Below are positions 20,175 through 29,232 of a stretch of DNA of 64,000 bases, in pieces. The translations under genes were made by a program, and so were the position numbers. Source of the stretch: an uncultured SAR116 cluster alpha proteobacterium (GTDB taxonomy: Bacteria > Pseudomonadota > Alphaproteobacteria > Puniceispirillales > Marisalimonadaceae); assembly GCA_902619805.1 (NCBI GenBank), contig CACNGC010000004.1, forward strand, positions 87,902-151,901, in the 5' to 3' direction. How positions within the stretch are numbered: the first letter of the stretch is position 1; the number at the start of each line of letters is the position of its first letter. Under the pieces are notes generated by a model. It was given only the letters and a program-made list of their open reading frames with translations. It was not told where the DNA came from and did not search any database.

Positions 20175-21623
20175 ATGGAAAATAAATCACCATTAGAAAT
20201 AACTGATAAATTGTTTTACGAGGATAATGATTTTGATCTTAATAAAGCTCAATCAATTGTATCAGACACTCTAAAAAATGCTGATGACGGAGAATTGTAC
20301 CTTGAATCAACAAAATCAGAATCGTTTTCATTTGACGACGGACGAATGAAAAATATTGCTTACGATAGCACTAAGGGATTTGGTTTAAGAGCGATTGCAG
20401 GTGAAGCCAGAGGGTTTGCTCATTCTGGCGAAATAACAGAGTCTTCTCTTAAAAGAGCCTCAGAAACAGTTAGGTCTGTATCAAAAAACTATTCAGGAAT
20501 AATGGCTCCAGGTCCATCACATGGAACTAACAAACCACTTTACACTTCATTAAATCCAATTGAGGAAACTTCATTTAAAATAAAAACAAGTTTACTTCAA
20601 GAAATTGATGCTTACGCAAGATCAATTGACAAAAAAGTTATTCAAGTTTCAGCATCTATTTCTGCTTCTCATCAAGCAATACAAATATTAAGAGGTGATG
20701 GAAAGAGAACCGCTGACATTAGACCTCTTATTAGACTTAACGTATCATTAGTCGTTGAAAAAAATGGAAGGAGAGAGATTGGAAATTCTGGATGTGGTGG
20801 AAGAGGAAGGTATGAAGAATGGATTAATTCTGACAGATGGAAAGGTCAAGTTAAAGAAGCTTTGAGAATTGCTAATACCAACCTTGAATCTATACCTACA
20901 CCTGCTGGTGAAATGCCTGTTATCTTAGGTCCAGGCTGGCCAGGTGTTATGTTACACGAAGCTGTGGGTCATGGCTTAGAAGGAGATTTTAATAGGAAAG
21001 GTACTTCAATATTCTCAGGGAAAATTGGAGAAAAAGTTACTGCTGACGGAGTTACAGTTATTGATGACGGAACAATTGAAAACAAAAGAGGATCAATAAC
21101 AATTGATGACGAGGGTACAAAATCATCAAAGAACATTTTAATTGAAAATGGAATTTTAAGAAATTATATGCAAGATCGACAAAATGCAAGATTAATGAAA
21201 ATGGAACCAACAGGAAATGGGAGAAGACAGTCTTATTCTCATTACCCTATGCCAAGAATGACAAACACTTACATGGATAATGGAACAATTGAACCAGAAG
21301 AGATTATAAGTACAGTGAAAAAAGGCATTTACGCTGTTAATTTTGCTGGTGGACAAGTTGATATTACAAATGGGAAATTTGTTTTTTCTGCTTCAGAAGC
21401 CTATCTGGTAGAAAGTGGAAAAGTTAAGCAGCCTCTTAAAGGAGCAACCTTAATTGGTAATGGCCCCGATGCAATGTCAAAAATTTCTCTTGTTGGAAAT
21501 GATATGTCTTTAGATGACGGAATTGGCACATGTGGAAAAGAAGGTCAGGGTGTTCCTGTAGGTGTTGGACAACCTACGTTATTAATGGGAGGCATCACAG
21601 TAGGAGGCACTGATACGAATTAA
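20175..21623 (+). CDS. tldD: Metalloprotease TldD
   Basis: Catalytic half of the TldD-TldE heterodimeric protease that trims unfolded peptides, matures microcin-type peptides and degrades antitoxins. The 482-residue protein has the zinc motif HEAVGHGLEGD (near residue 262), GWPGVMLHEAVG and the C-terminal GxGxPVGVGQPTLLMGGITVGGT region that closes the active site. The partner TldE (PmbA), which lacks the zinc motif, is encoded separately at 32.2 kb. Confidence 0.96.
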   Translation: MENKSPLEITDKLFYEDNDFDLNKAQSIVSDTLKNADDGELYLESTKSESFSFDDGRMKNIAYDSTKGFGLRAIAGEARGFAHSGEITESSLKRASETVRSVSKNYSGIMAPGPSHGTNKPLYTSLNPIEETSFKIKTSLLQEIDAYARSIDKKVIQVSASISASHQAIQILRGDGKRTADIRPLIRLNVSLVVEKNGRREIGNSGCGGRGRYEEWINSDRWKGQVKEALRIANTNLESIPTPAGEMPVILGPGWPGVMLHEAVGHGLEGDFNRKGTSIFSGKIGEKVTADGVTVIDDGTIENKRGSITIDDEGTKSSKNILIENGILRNYMQDRQNARLMKMEPTGNGRRQSYSHYPMPRMTNTYMDNGTIEPEEIISTVKKGIYAVNFAGGQVDITNGKFVFSASEAYLVESGKVKQPLKGATLIGNGPDAMSKISLVGNDMSLDDGIGTCGKEGQGVPVGVGQPTLLMGGITVGGTDTN

Positions 21624-21627
21624 AGCA

Positions 21628-22974
21628 TCAAAAAGCGTTATCGATAAATACTTTGTCTATATTTTTCTTCCAGATGCCATTAAACTTTTCTAGAAGAATT
21701 TCAGATCCAGTCTTTTTGTTTCTAATGATATTGTACAGTGGATCTAAAAACTGTCTTTCATCAACGCCTCGTTCATCTAGTTTATTACGTCTTTGAAGGC
21801 CTAAACTAGAAATTCTTATCATTTCTTCTGCTATATCGATAATTTTTTTGGATCCTATTTTACCATTTAAACCGTATTTTGCAGCCGAAATTCTTCCTTC
21901 TTCTAGAAGTCGAGCATTCATAAATGGCTTTGCCAAATCATAGGCCTCTAATTGAGCCTCATTATCATACAATAATCCCACCCATAACGCTGGGAGAGCG
22001 CAAATTATATTCCAAGGCCCACCATCTGCACCTCTCATTTCTAAATATTGTTTAAGTCTAACTTCTGGGAATGCAACTGTTACATGGTCTTCCCAGTCTT
22101 TGAGAGAAGGAAATTGACCTTCAAAACCTTCTAATTTTCCATCCATAAAATCTAAAAAAGATCTTCCAGATACGTCAATATATTCGCCTTCCCTGTATAC
22201 AAAATACATTGGTACCTTGAGGACATAATCTAACCATTCCTCATAGCCAAAAGATTCATTAAAAACAATTTCTGGAACACCAGTTCTATTAGGGTCAGTA
22301 TCTGTCCAGACCATTGCTCTTGAAGATAAATATCCACTTTCTTTACCTTCAATAAATGGGGAATTAGCAAAAATAGCTGTCGCAATTGATTGTAATGCTA
22401 AGGATGTTTTAAACTTTTGGACCATGTCCTGTTCATTCAAATAATCCAGATTAACTTGAATAGTACATGTCCTTAACATCATATCTAATCCGAGTTTACC
22501 AACTTTAGGCATAAAATTTTTCATAATTTCATATCGACCCTTTGGCATCCAATTTTGCTTTGAACGAGACCATTTAGGATCATAACCTAGACCAATCATT
22601 GATAATCCAAGTTTGTTCATGGCTTTTTTCATGATTTTTAGGTGTCTACCAGTCTCTCTACATGTTTGATGTAAGTTCTCCAGAGTGGACCCCGATAATT
22701 CTAATTGTCCACCAGGTTCAAGGGAAATTGATGCGCCAGTTTCATCTTTTAAAGCAATCGTATTGTTTTTTTCTAAAATTTTTTCCCATTTATTTTCTTT
22801 TGCAAGATTATTTAATAGTTCACTTACACCTGATTTACCAAAATAACCAACTCTTTCTAAGTTATTTAAATGAAAAACAAATTTTTCATGTTCAGTACCT
22901 ATTTTCCAATCTTCTCTTTTTTTTTCACCTTCTTTAAACCAATTTATGAGGTGTTCTTTTCTTAATCTTGGCAT
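21628..22974 (-). CDS. gshA: Glutamate--cysteine ligase (plant/alphaproteobacterial type)
   Basis: First step of glutathione synthesis: ATP-dependent joining of glutamate and cysteine. The 448-residue protein belongs to the GCS2/plant-type class, recognisable by IGTEHEKFVFH near residue 25, ISLEPGGQLELSGS (near 100), TCTIQVNLDY and MRGADGGPWNIICALPALWVGLLY. Cytoplasmic. Its stop lies 4 bases from the convergent tldD stop. In the same window chaC and another cyclotransferase-fold gene may recycle glutathione. Confidence 0.94.
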   Translation of the reverse strand: MPRLRKEHLINWFKEGEKKREDWKIGTEHEKFVFHLNNLERVGYFGKSGVSELLNNLAKENKWEKILEKNNTIALKDETGASISLEPGGQLELSGSTLENLHQTCRETGRHLKIMKKAMNKLGLSMIGLGYDPKWSRSKQNWMPKGRYEIMKNFMPKVGKLGLDMMLRTCTIQVNLDYLNEQDMVQKFKTSLALQSIATAIFANSPFIEGKESGYLSSRAMVWTDTDPNRTGVPEIVFNESFGYEEWLDYVLKVPMYFVYREGEYIDVSGRSFLDFMDGKLEGFEGQFPSLKDWEDHVTVAFPEVRLKQYLEMRGADGGPWNIICALPALWVGLLYDNEAQLEAYDLAKPFMNARLLEEGRISAAKYGLNGKIGSKKIIDIAEEMIRISSLGLQRRNKLDERGVDERQFLDPLYNIIRNKKTGSEILLEKFNGIWKKNIDKVFIDNAF

Positions 22975-23070
22975 TTAGATCTCATATTTAGATTATGGTA
23001 TGAATTGAAAATATTAACACTTAACATGTTATAGTATTTCTAATCTATATTGAACTTAATTATAAGATTA

Positions 23071-23838
23071 TTAATTATTTTTTATATCTCCATTTAAATA
23101 GTGCCAAAGAGAAAGAGCAGCAATTACTGCTGTATCAGATCTCAATATTCTAGGTCCCAGATCAATTGGTCTTATAAACTTCTTTTCTCTTAAATAATTT
23201 GTTTCATTTGTACTGAAACCACCTTCAGGACCCACTAGAATAGCACCAAAAGACTTTGTTGATAGATTTTGAAAATCTATTTTGATGAAATCATTGTTTC
23301 TAATCGTTTCGTCACAAAAAAATATAATTCGATCATTATCCCAATTAGGAATTAAATCTTTAAGTTTCTTTACAGCACAGACTTCAGGGATCGTTATGCG
23401 TTCGCATTGTTCAGAAGATTCAATAGCTATATCTTGCATTCTTTTTAGATTTAAATTTTTTGTGATAGTGCGTTCTGTAATTACAGGGATAATTTTAGAC
23501 ACTCCCAATTCAGTTGCCTTTTGCACTATATATTCAGTTGGAGATTTTTTAACTGGCGCAAATAATAACCAGATATCATTTTCAATTTTGACATCTCGTA
23601 TTTTTTTAATGATATCAATAATAATTGTATTTTTATTAATTTCAGAAATTTTAGCTAAAAATTCACCATTAACGCTATTGAAAACTAAAATTGAATCGTC
23701 AATTTTTTTTCTCATTACATTTATTAAATAATGAACTTGCTTATTTTCTAATTTAACTCGACTTTTTAAAGATATTTTTCCTGGAAAATAAAGTCTGATT
23801 TTAGCTTTATAAGATAAATCTAACATTTGAGAAAACAA
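23071..23838 (-). CDS. rsmE: 16S rRNA (uracil1498-N3)-methyltransferase
   Basis: SPOUT-family methyltransferase modifying U1498 of 16S rRNA. The 255-residue product has the N-terminal PUA-like domain (NKQVHYLINVMRKKIDD) and the C-terminal knot with ILVGPEGGFSTNE (near 205) and LGPRILRSDTAVIAALS (near 232). The ATG at 23838 is used; an in-frame ATG 12 bases downstream is also possible because homologues usually begin close to the IRLYF segment. Confidence 0.94.
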   Translation of the reverse strand: MFSQMLDLSYKAKIRLYFPGKISLKSRVKLENKQVHYLINVMRKKIDDSILVFNSVNGEFLAKISEINKNTIIIDIIKKIRDVKIENDIWLLFAPVKKSPTEYIVQKATELGVSKIIPVITERTITKNLNLKRMQDIAIESSEQCERITIPEVCAVKKLKDLIPNWDNDRIIFFCDETIRNNDFIKIDFQNLSTKSFGAILVGPEGGFSTNETNYLREKKFIRPIDLGPRILRSDTAVIAALSLWHYLNGDIKNN

Positions 23839-23881
23839 TATCCTTAAAAATTACTTTTACTGCTCATTGATTAGAATATAG

Positions 23882-23887
23882 TATAAT
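23882..23887 (+). promoter_or_regulatory. Candidate -10 box close to the ubiA start
   Basis: A perfect TATAAT lies only 15 bases before the ubiA ATG at 23903. If used, transcription would begin about 9 bases before the codon, giving a nearly leaderless mRNA, which agrees with the lack of a ribosome binding site. No good -35 box is visible at 16-18 bases; TTACTG at 19 is weak. Confidence 0.3.
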
Positions 23888-23902
23888 GATATTGCATTAT
23901 TT

Positions 23903-24817
23903 ATGAATATGCCCAAACAAAATAATTCTGACATGCTAGATAGTGGTTGGTGGGACATACTACCTAAGCATTATATTAAATGGATAAGATTGGGAAGATT
24001 CGACAGACCAGTTGGTTTTTGGCTTCTACTTCTACCTGGGTGGTGGGTGCTTCCATTAACAAATTTAGATTTGATAAACTGTATAAAACTAATGTTTGTT
24101 TTCTTAATAGGTTCAATTGTAATGAGAGCTGCAGGATGTACTATTAATGATATGTGGGACAAAGATATTGATAAAAAAATTTCTAGAACAAAAACAAGAC
24201 CGCTTGCCAGTGGTGAAATTTCAATTTTACACGCAACCTATTTTTTAATTATAATGTTATTAATTGGTTTAATTTGTCTATATCAATTAAATGTTTACAC
24301 TTGGTTTGTAGCTGTCTCAGCGATACCTCTAGTTATTCTATATCCCTTAGCTAAAAGATTTACAAAATGGCCACAAATTATCTTAGGATTGACCTTTAGT
24401 TGGGCTGTCCCAACAGCTTGGTCTGCTGCAAATGAAGAGTGGAATTTAGGAGTATTCATTATGTATTTGGCAACTGTATTCTGGATCATTGGATATGACA
24501 CAATTTATGGATGCCAGGATAAAAATGAAGATGAAATTTTTGGTATTAAAAATTCCGCTGTATCAGCTAAAAACTTCTTAACTCTTTTTGTAGGATGTTC
24601 CTATAGTTTAATGTTTTGCTTATTAATTATTAGTGGATATTTATTAAATAATAATATCTTTTGGTACATTGGTGTATCAATTTGTGGATTGCATCTTACT
24701 AATCAAGTAGTAAAAATAAAAAACATAGAACAGAATAGTCCTCTGCAAATATTTAAATCAAATATCGTCCTTGGTCTATTATTAACATTATCATCTTTAG
24801 GAAATTATATAAGTTAA
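23903..24817 (+). CDS. ubiA: 4-hydroxybenzoate polyprenyltransferase
   Basis: Integral membrane enzyme attaching the polyprenyl tail to 4-hydroxybenzoate in ubiquinone synthesis. The 304 residues include the first Asp-rich motif NDMWDKDIDKKISRTKTRP (about 77-95) and the second, YDTIYGCQDKNEDE (about 205-218), plus about nine membrane helices. An ATG two codons downstream is also possible. It is convergent with blh, 12 bases apart; being next to carotenoid genes is positional, as its family clade is UbiA not a carotenoid prenyltransferase. Confidence 0.94.
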   Translation: MNMPKQNNSDMLDSGWWDILPKHYIKWIRLGRFDRPVGFWLLLLPGWWVLPLTNLDLINCIKLMFVFLIGSIVMRAAGCTINDMWDKDIDKKISRTKTRPLASGEISILHATYFLIIMLLIGLICLYQLNVYTWFVAVSAIPLVILYPLAKRFTKWPQIILGLTFSWAVPTAWSAANEEWNLGVFIMYLATVFWIIGYDTIYGCQDKNEDEIFGIKNSAVSAKNFLTLFVGCSYSLMFCLLIISGYLLNNNIFWYIGVSICGLHLTNQVVKIKNIEQNSPLQIFKSNIVLGLLLTLSSLGNYIS

Positions 24818-24829
24818 TAAACATAGATT

Positions 24830-25657
24830 CTAAATTTTATATTTTAGCCTAAACGCACCGTCTACTAAAATCATATGTGGAAAAGTTAACGCTGCCAAAC
24901 CAATAAAAGTTACTTTTATAATTGTATCTGTATCTGTATATGAATATAAATTTAGTAAAATATAATATGCAGTTCCTCCACCTAACCAACTTGATACAGA
25001 AAAAATAATCATTAGAAACAATAATTTTTTCTTTTCCATAAAGTTAAGTAACGTTGGTGTAATTCTTTTAAAATGATGAATACTGTGAACAAGACAAAAA
25101 TATATCGCAAATGCTGGCAAAGGTGGAAAAAGTGATATTACTAAAACCATTACAGTAAGTAATTTGATATAATTTTTAGAGAAATTAATTTTTTTATAAT
25201 TAAATAATATTAAAATTAATGATAAAATCCATATTAAAAGAGCCACATAAAGAAATTGCCACAATAAATACAATTGATTACCAGATAAAATTGAAAAAAG
25301 ATGATCAACTTCATCTTTGTTAAAAAAAATTATGCCCAATACTACCAGCCCCCCATGAGCATAACCACAGATATAATATAAATTATTATTTTTCCAATTT
25401 AAATCACCACAACCAAAATGAAAGATACTTACTATTAAGAACAAAATGAGGGAAAAAACTGGTAAAAAATACCATAGAACTACAACTAATGTAGCGACTA
25501 ATAAATATGTAATTATAAATCGTACCTGTAAATTAAAACTTTTCGTAAAACCTAATGTAACAGAGATAGCTCCATCAAGAGCTCCATGGGGAATACCCAT
25601 AAAAATAATAAAAAATAATGAGATAAAATCTAACCAATCTAAGGTAAATTGAACCAT
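24830..25657 (-). CDS. blh: Beta-carotene 15,15'-dioxygenase (Brp/Blh family)
   Basis: Integral membrane oxygenase that cleaves beta-carotene in the middle to give two retinals for the opsin. The 275-residue protein has about seven hydrophobic segments and the iron-binding histidine motifs of the family: GIPHGALDGAIS (near 22), IFHFGCGDLNW (near 80) and CLVHSIHHFKR (near 185). It overlaps crtY by 19 bases, implying translational coupling. Last gene of the carotenoid operon. Confidence 0.94.
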   Translation of the reverse strand: MVQFTLDWLDFISLFFIIFMGIPHGALDGAISVTLGFTKSFNLQVRFIITYLLVATLVVVLWYFLPVFSLILFLIVSIFHFGCGDLNWKNNNLYYICGYAHGGLVVLGIIFFNKDEVDHLFSILSGNQLYLLWQFLYVALLIWILSLILILFNYKKINFSKNYIKLLTVMVLVISLFPPLPAFAIYFCLVHSIHHFKRITPTLLNFMEKKKLLFLMIIFSVSSWLGGGTAYYILLNLYSYTDTDTIIKVTFIGLAALTFPHMILVDGAFRLKYKI

Positions 25658-26754
25658 TTACGATACACAACATAAAAAAATGACTTAATAAATGGTATTT
25701 TAGGCATTGAAATAATTATTTTGCAAGTTGTTAATAGTGAAGCATTTCCAGACATAAATTTAGCCATTTCATCACCATTTAAAATTCTAGCTAAACTTGA
25801 AAAAATTTTGGAAGCTAAGATAGGATACTCATTGATTACATTTATAAATATTTTATCTAAACATAAATCAATAGCATTATGAATTTGAGTATTAATTTTT
25901 TTTCTATTTTTTATTTGGTTAATTATTTGAAATGCTTGTTTTTGAATAAAAGTAAAAGCATATCCCGAAGAAGGTCTTACTGCCCCACCTCTTGTACCAA
26001 TATTAAAAATTTCTCTAGATACACAAGAAATATAATGCATGGGAATAATACCTTTTTCATGATCACTCTTTGTGAACTTGACCAAGTTAAAATAATTTTT
26101 GAGATATTTTGAAATTTCAGCTGAATAAAATTCTTTGTTCTCAACTGTTTTTGAAAAGATTGTAGATTCAACCAATGCTTTACGTTTACTAAATGGGAGT
26201 AAGTAAATAAAATGCATACCTCTTGACTGGTCACATCTGAAATCCATTAAGGTTACTATATCTTCATCAAATACATCTTTCTCAGAAGTAACTACAAATC
26301 CTTCAAAGTGCTGCAACAAAATATTGGTTGGAATTTTAGGTGGTCTGCTATCAAATACTAAATCACCTTTAATTTTCTTATTCATAACAAATAATTGACC
26401 ATCTTTTTCAAGTACATCATTTTCTAAAATGGTAAATTTTTGACTTGGAAGTTGTTTTTTACATATATCCAACCATTTTTTCCTTTTTATCACACAATAA
26501 GGATGTTTAACTGACGTTAGAATATGTTTAGTGTCATTAGTATTGATTGACCATTTAGACCACACATGATTTGCTTTTTTATAAGCATCATCATTAATTT
26601 TTACTTTCCAAAATCCCCAATAATGATCTTTATTAGTTTTATTTTTATTACCTATATATAAATTAAATTTGTAGTTAGGTAAGTTGCGAATTAATCTAGC
26701 CAATGATAATGCTGCGCAACCACCTCCAATAATGTTAATTTCCTTTTTTATCAT
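25639..26754 (-). CDS. crtY: Lycopene beta-cyclase
   Basis: Flavoprotein that closes both ends of lycopene to beta-ionone rings, giving beta-carotene. The 371-residue CrtY-type protein starts with the dinucleotide-binding IIGGGCAALSLARLI, contains VTLMDFRCDQ (near 190) and the family-typical GTRGGAVRPSSGYAFTFIQ (near 265). It overlaps crtB by 20 bases and blh by 19. Confidence 0.95.
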   Translation of the reverse strand: MIKKEINIIGGGCAALSLARLIRNLPNYKFNLYIGNKNKTNKDHYWGFWKVKINDDAYKKANHVWSKWSINTNDTKHILTSVKHPYCVIKRKKWLDICKKQLPSQKFTILENDVLEKDGQLFVMNKKIKGDLVFDSRPPKIPTNILLQHFEGFVVTSEKDVFDEDIVTLMDFRCDQSRGMHFIYLLPFSKRKALVESTIFSKTVENKEFYSAEISKYLKNYFNLVKFTKSDHEKGIIPMHYISCVSREIFNIGTRGGAVRPSSGYAFTFIQKQAFQIINQIKNRKKINTQIHNAIDLCLDKIFINVINEYPILASKIFSSLARILNGDEMAKFMSGNASLLTTCKIIISMPKIPFIKSFFYVVYRKWFNLP

Positions 26755-27655
26755 TCACTAAATTTTCTAAATAAACATGTAGTTCAGAATTATGCTTTTT
26801 CTTATTTCTTAAATAAAAAATTTCTTTGAAAGTCTTGAATAGTGTAATTTTTATTTTCGAGAAGATTGATGTTATTTGCCTTCCATTTTGCCAATTGTAA
26901 TTTTCATTTTCTAACTGCACCCCGATCTCTCTGTAAACTCCTGATGCTACAGAAATTGCAACCCTTGTATTAAAGGGCAAAAAAGTGAAACCTTTTTCTC
27001 CACTCAAATAATATTGTTCAGCTAGAATTAATAATTTTTTTATACCTTTTGAAATCATATGAATTTTTTTTAAATCATTAGTTTTAGCTGCTAAAACTAT
27101 TTCTTTAGGTGAAATATTCTGGACCCAGTTCCCAGGTAAATATCGTCTTCCCATTTTAGCGTCTTCTAAAACATCTCTTGCAATATTTGTAAGCTGCATA
27201 GCTATTCCAAGATCTATAGCAAATGATTTAGCAAGATCATTATCACACTTTAAAGCATCACACATCATTATTCCAACAGTTCCAGCAACATGATAAGAAT
27301 ATCTAATTAACTCTTCTTCCTGCTTAAATAAAACACCTTTTTGATCTAAAATAAGTCCATCAATTAAATCTATTACTACTTTTTTAGAAGATGATTTAAA
27401 AAAATTAGGATACTTAATTGAATAAATATTTTCTAGTTCTGTAATTGTATTTTTTTTAATAATAGATTTAATATTAATGAGATACTTATGGGAATTAGCT
27501 TCTCCACTATCTGCTATGTCATCTAAAATTCTACAAAAACTATATAACTTAGCCGCCCTATTTATGCATTCTTCATTTAAGAACTTACCAGCCCAATGAA
27601 AACTTCTGCCATGTTTTTTTAGTACTATTTTGTCATTATCAACATGACAATCCAT
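26735..27655 (-). CDS. crtB: Phytoene synthase
   Basis: Condenses two GGPP molecules to 15-cis-phytoene. The 306 residues carry both Asp-rich Mg2+ motifs: FCRILDDIADSGE (near 43-55) and QLTNIARDVLEDAKMGRRYLP (near 155-175; the DVLED segment), separated by the usual spacing. Starts 11 bases after the crtI stop. The GGPP synthase gene crtE is not in the window and must be elsewhere. Confidence 0.95.
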   Translation of the reverse strand: MDCHVDNDKIVLKKHGRSFHWAGKFLNEECINRAAKLYSFCRILDDIADSGEANSHKYLINIKSIIKKNTITELENIYSIKYPNFFKSSSKKVVIDLIDGLILDQKGVLFKQEEELIRYSYHVAGTVGIMMCDALKCDNDLAKSFAIDLGIAMQLTNIARDVLEDAKMGRRYLPGNWVQNISPKEIVLAAKTNDLKKIHMISKGIKKLLILAEQYYLSGEKGFTFLPFNTRVAISVASGVYREIGVQLENENYNWQNGRQITSIFSKIKITLFKTFKEIFYLRNKKKHNSELHVYLENLVNDKKGN

Positions 27656-27666
27656 ATTAAGCTCTT

Positions 27667-29163
27667 TTATTTTAACAAACTTTCGACAACTTTTGCAGAT
27701 GATAATACACCTGGAATACCAGCACCAGGATGAGCTCCAGCTGCAGCAAAGAATAAATTCTTAATATGAGGATCTTTATTATGATAACGAAACCAAGCAG
27801 ATTGAGAAAAATTTGGAGCTATTGAAAATCCTGCCCCATGAGTGGAACGGTAATCATTTTTAAAATCAACAGGTGTCATATAAAATTCATCACAAATACT
27901 ATTTTTTAATTCTGGCAAAATTGTATTATCTAAGGCATCCACGATTCTATCTTTAAGTTTATCACCTTCAATGTCCCAATTAACATCACCTTGTAAATTA
28001 GGAACAGGACACAGAACATAAAAGCTATCACAACCTTTAGGTGCAAAACTCTCGTCAGTTGCAGTAGGTCTATGAATGTATAATGAGAAATCTTCACTCA
28101 AAATTTTTTTATCAAAAATATCAGTTAACAAGCCTTTAAATCTTTTACTTAACCAAATTGAATGATGAGCTATATTTAGATATTGTTTTTTAGTTCCAAA
28201 GAACAAAACAAACATTCCGAAAGAATAACTAGTAAATCTTTCTGGTAGAAATTTTTTTCTTTTTTTGCTTCTTGATTTCAAGATTTCATTATAGAAAGTT
28301 GGTGGGTCCCCATTAAAGACAAAATTGTCAGCATGAAATATATTTCCATTCACGCATTCAATTTTTTCAATTTTACCATTTTTTTCGAAAGCATTTTTTA
28401 TGTCTGTATTGCATTGAATTTCAACACCATTCCGCTCTAATAATTTTGTTAGCTCTTTAACAAGTTTTCCTGTACCACCCATACTAAAATAAACTCCCCA
28501 ATTTCTCTCTAAAAAATGTATAAGTGCATAAATAGAAGTAGTAGAAAACGGATTTCCTCCAACTAATAATGGATGTATAGAAAAAGCTGCTCTTAAATTT
28601 GGATTTTTGATGTATTTATTTACTAATTGGGAAACTGTTAAATAGCTTTTTAACTTTATCAAAACGGGTACTTGTTTCATCATATATAAAAAAGAGCTAA
28701 AAGGTTTATCTGATAATTTTGTAAAACCTACATCAAAAATTGCTTTGGAAGCTTCTAATAATTTATGATAATTATTTGCATCTTCGATCGAAAACCTTTT
28801 CATTTCATTTTCAGTTTTTTTTATACTTTCTGAATAATCAAAAGTTTGACCGTCATGAAAATGAAACCTGTACCAAGGTTCTAAAGGTTTAAACTCAATA
28901 TATTGTTCTCTTTTCTCTTGAAATAATTCAAAAAGTTCATCAAATAAAAAAGGAGCTGTAATTACAGTTGGCCCAGCATCGTGTTTAAAACCATTTTTTT
29001 TAAAAACTTGCGCTCTACCTCCTAAAGAACCTAGTCTTTCTAACAAAGTTACTTTATGACCAAGCGATCTTAATCTAAGGGCAATTGCTATACCGCCAAA
29101 CCCACCCCCAATTACTATACTTATGGGATTTTTATTAATTTGTTTTTTTTCAAATAAATTCAT
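27667..29163 (-). CDS. crtI: Phytoene desaturase (CrtI type)
   Basis: FAD enzyme that introduces four double bonds and isomerises phytoene to all-trans-lycopene. The 498 residues have the N-terminal FAD-binding IVIGGGFGGIAIALRLRSLG (residues 16-35) followed by LLERLGSLGGRA, and the C-terminal carotenoid-dehydrogenase signature GAHPGAGIPGVLSSAKVV. It is the first carotenoid gene downstream of the opsin and is separated from it by a terminator hairpin. Confidence 0.96.
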   Translation of the reverse strand: MNLFEKKQINKNPISIVIGGGFGGIAIALRLRSLGHKVTLLERLGSLGGRAQVFKKNGFKHDAGPTVITAPFLFDELFELFQEKREQYIEFKPLEPWYRFHFHDGQTFDYSESIKKTENEMKRFSIEDANNYHKLLEASKAIFDVGFTKLSDKPFSSFLYMMKQVPVLIKLKSYLTVSQLVNKYIKNPNLRAAFSIHPLLVGGNPFSTTSIYALIHFLERNWGVYFSMGGTGKLVKELTKLLERNGVEIQCNTDIKNAFEKNGKIEKIECVNGNIFHADNFVFNGDPPTFYNEILKSRSKKRKKFLPERFTSYSFGMFVLFFGTKKQYLNIAHHSIWLSKRFKGLLTDIFDKKILSEDFSLYIHRPTATDESFAPKGCDSFYVLCPVPNLQGDVNWDIEGDKLKDRIVDALDNTILPELKNSICDEFYMTPVDFKNDYRSTHGAGFSIAPNFSQSAWFRYHNKDPHIKNLFFAAAGAHPGAGIPGVLSSAKVVESLLK

Positions 29164-29180
29164 AGAAATTGTTGACCATA

Positions 29181-29212
29181 AAAAAAAGCCTGTAGGTTTG
29201 CCTACAGGCTTT
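29181..29212 (-). terminator. Rho-independent terminator between proteorhodopsin and crtI
   Basis: On the minus strand AAAGCCTGTAGG (29212-29201) pairs perfectly with CCTACAGGCTTT (29196-29185) around a 4-base loop, and the stem runs into seven T residues. This is a textbook intrinsic terminator and one of the strongest hairpins in this AT-rich window. It lies about 20 bases after the opsin stop codon and about 20 before the crtI start, so it should lower read-through into the carotenoid genes. Confidence 0.9.
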
Positions 29213-29232
29213 AAATTTAATTATTTTAATGC

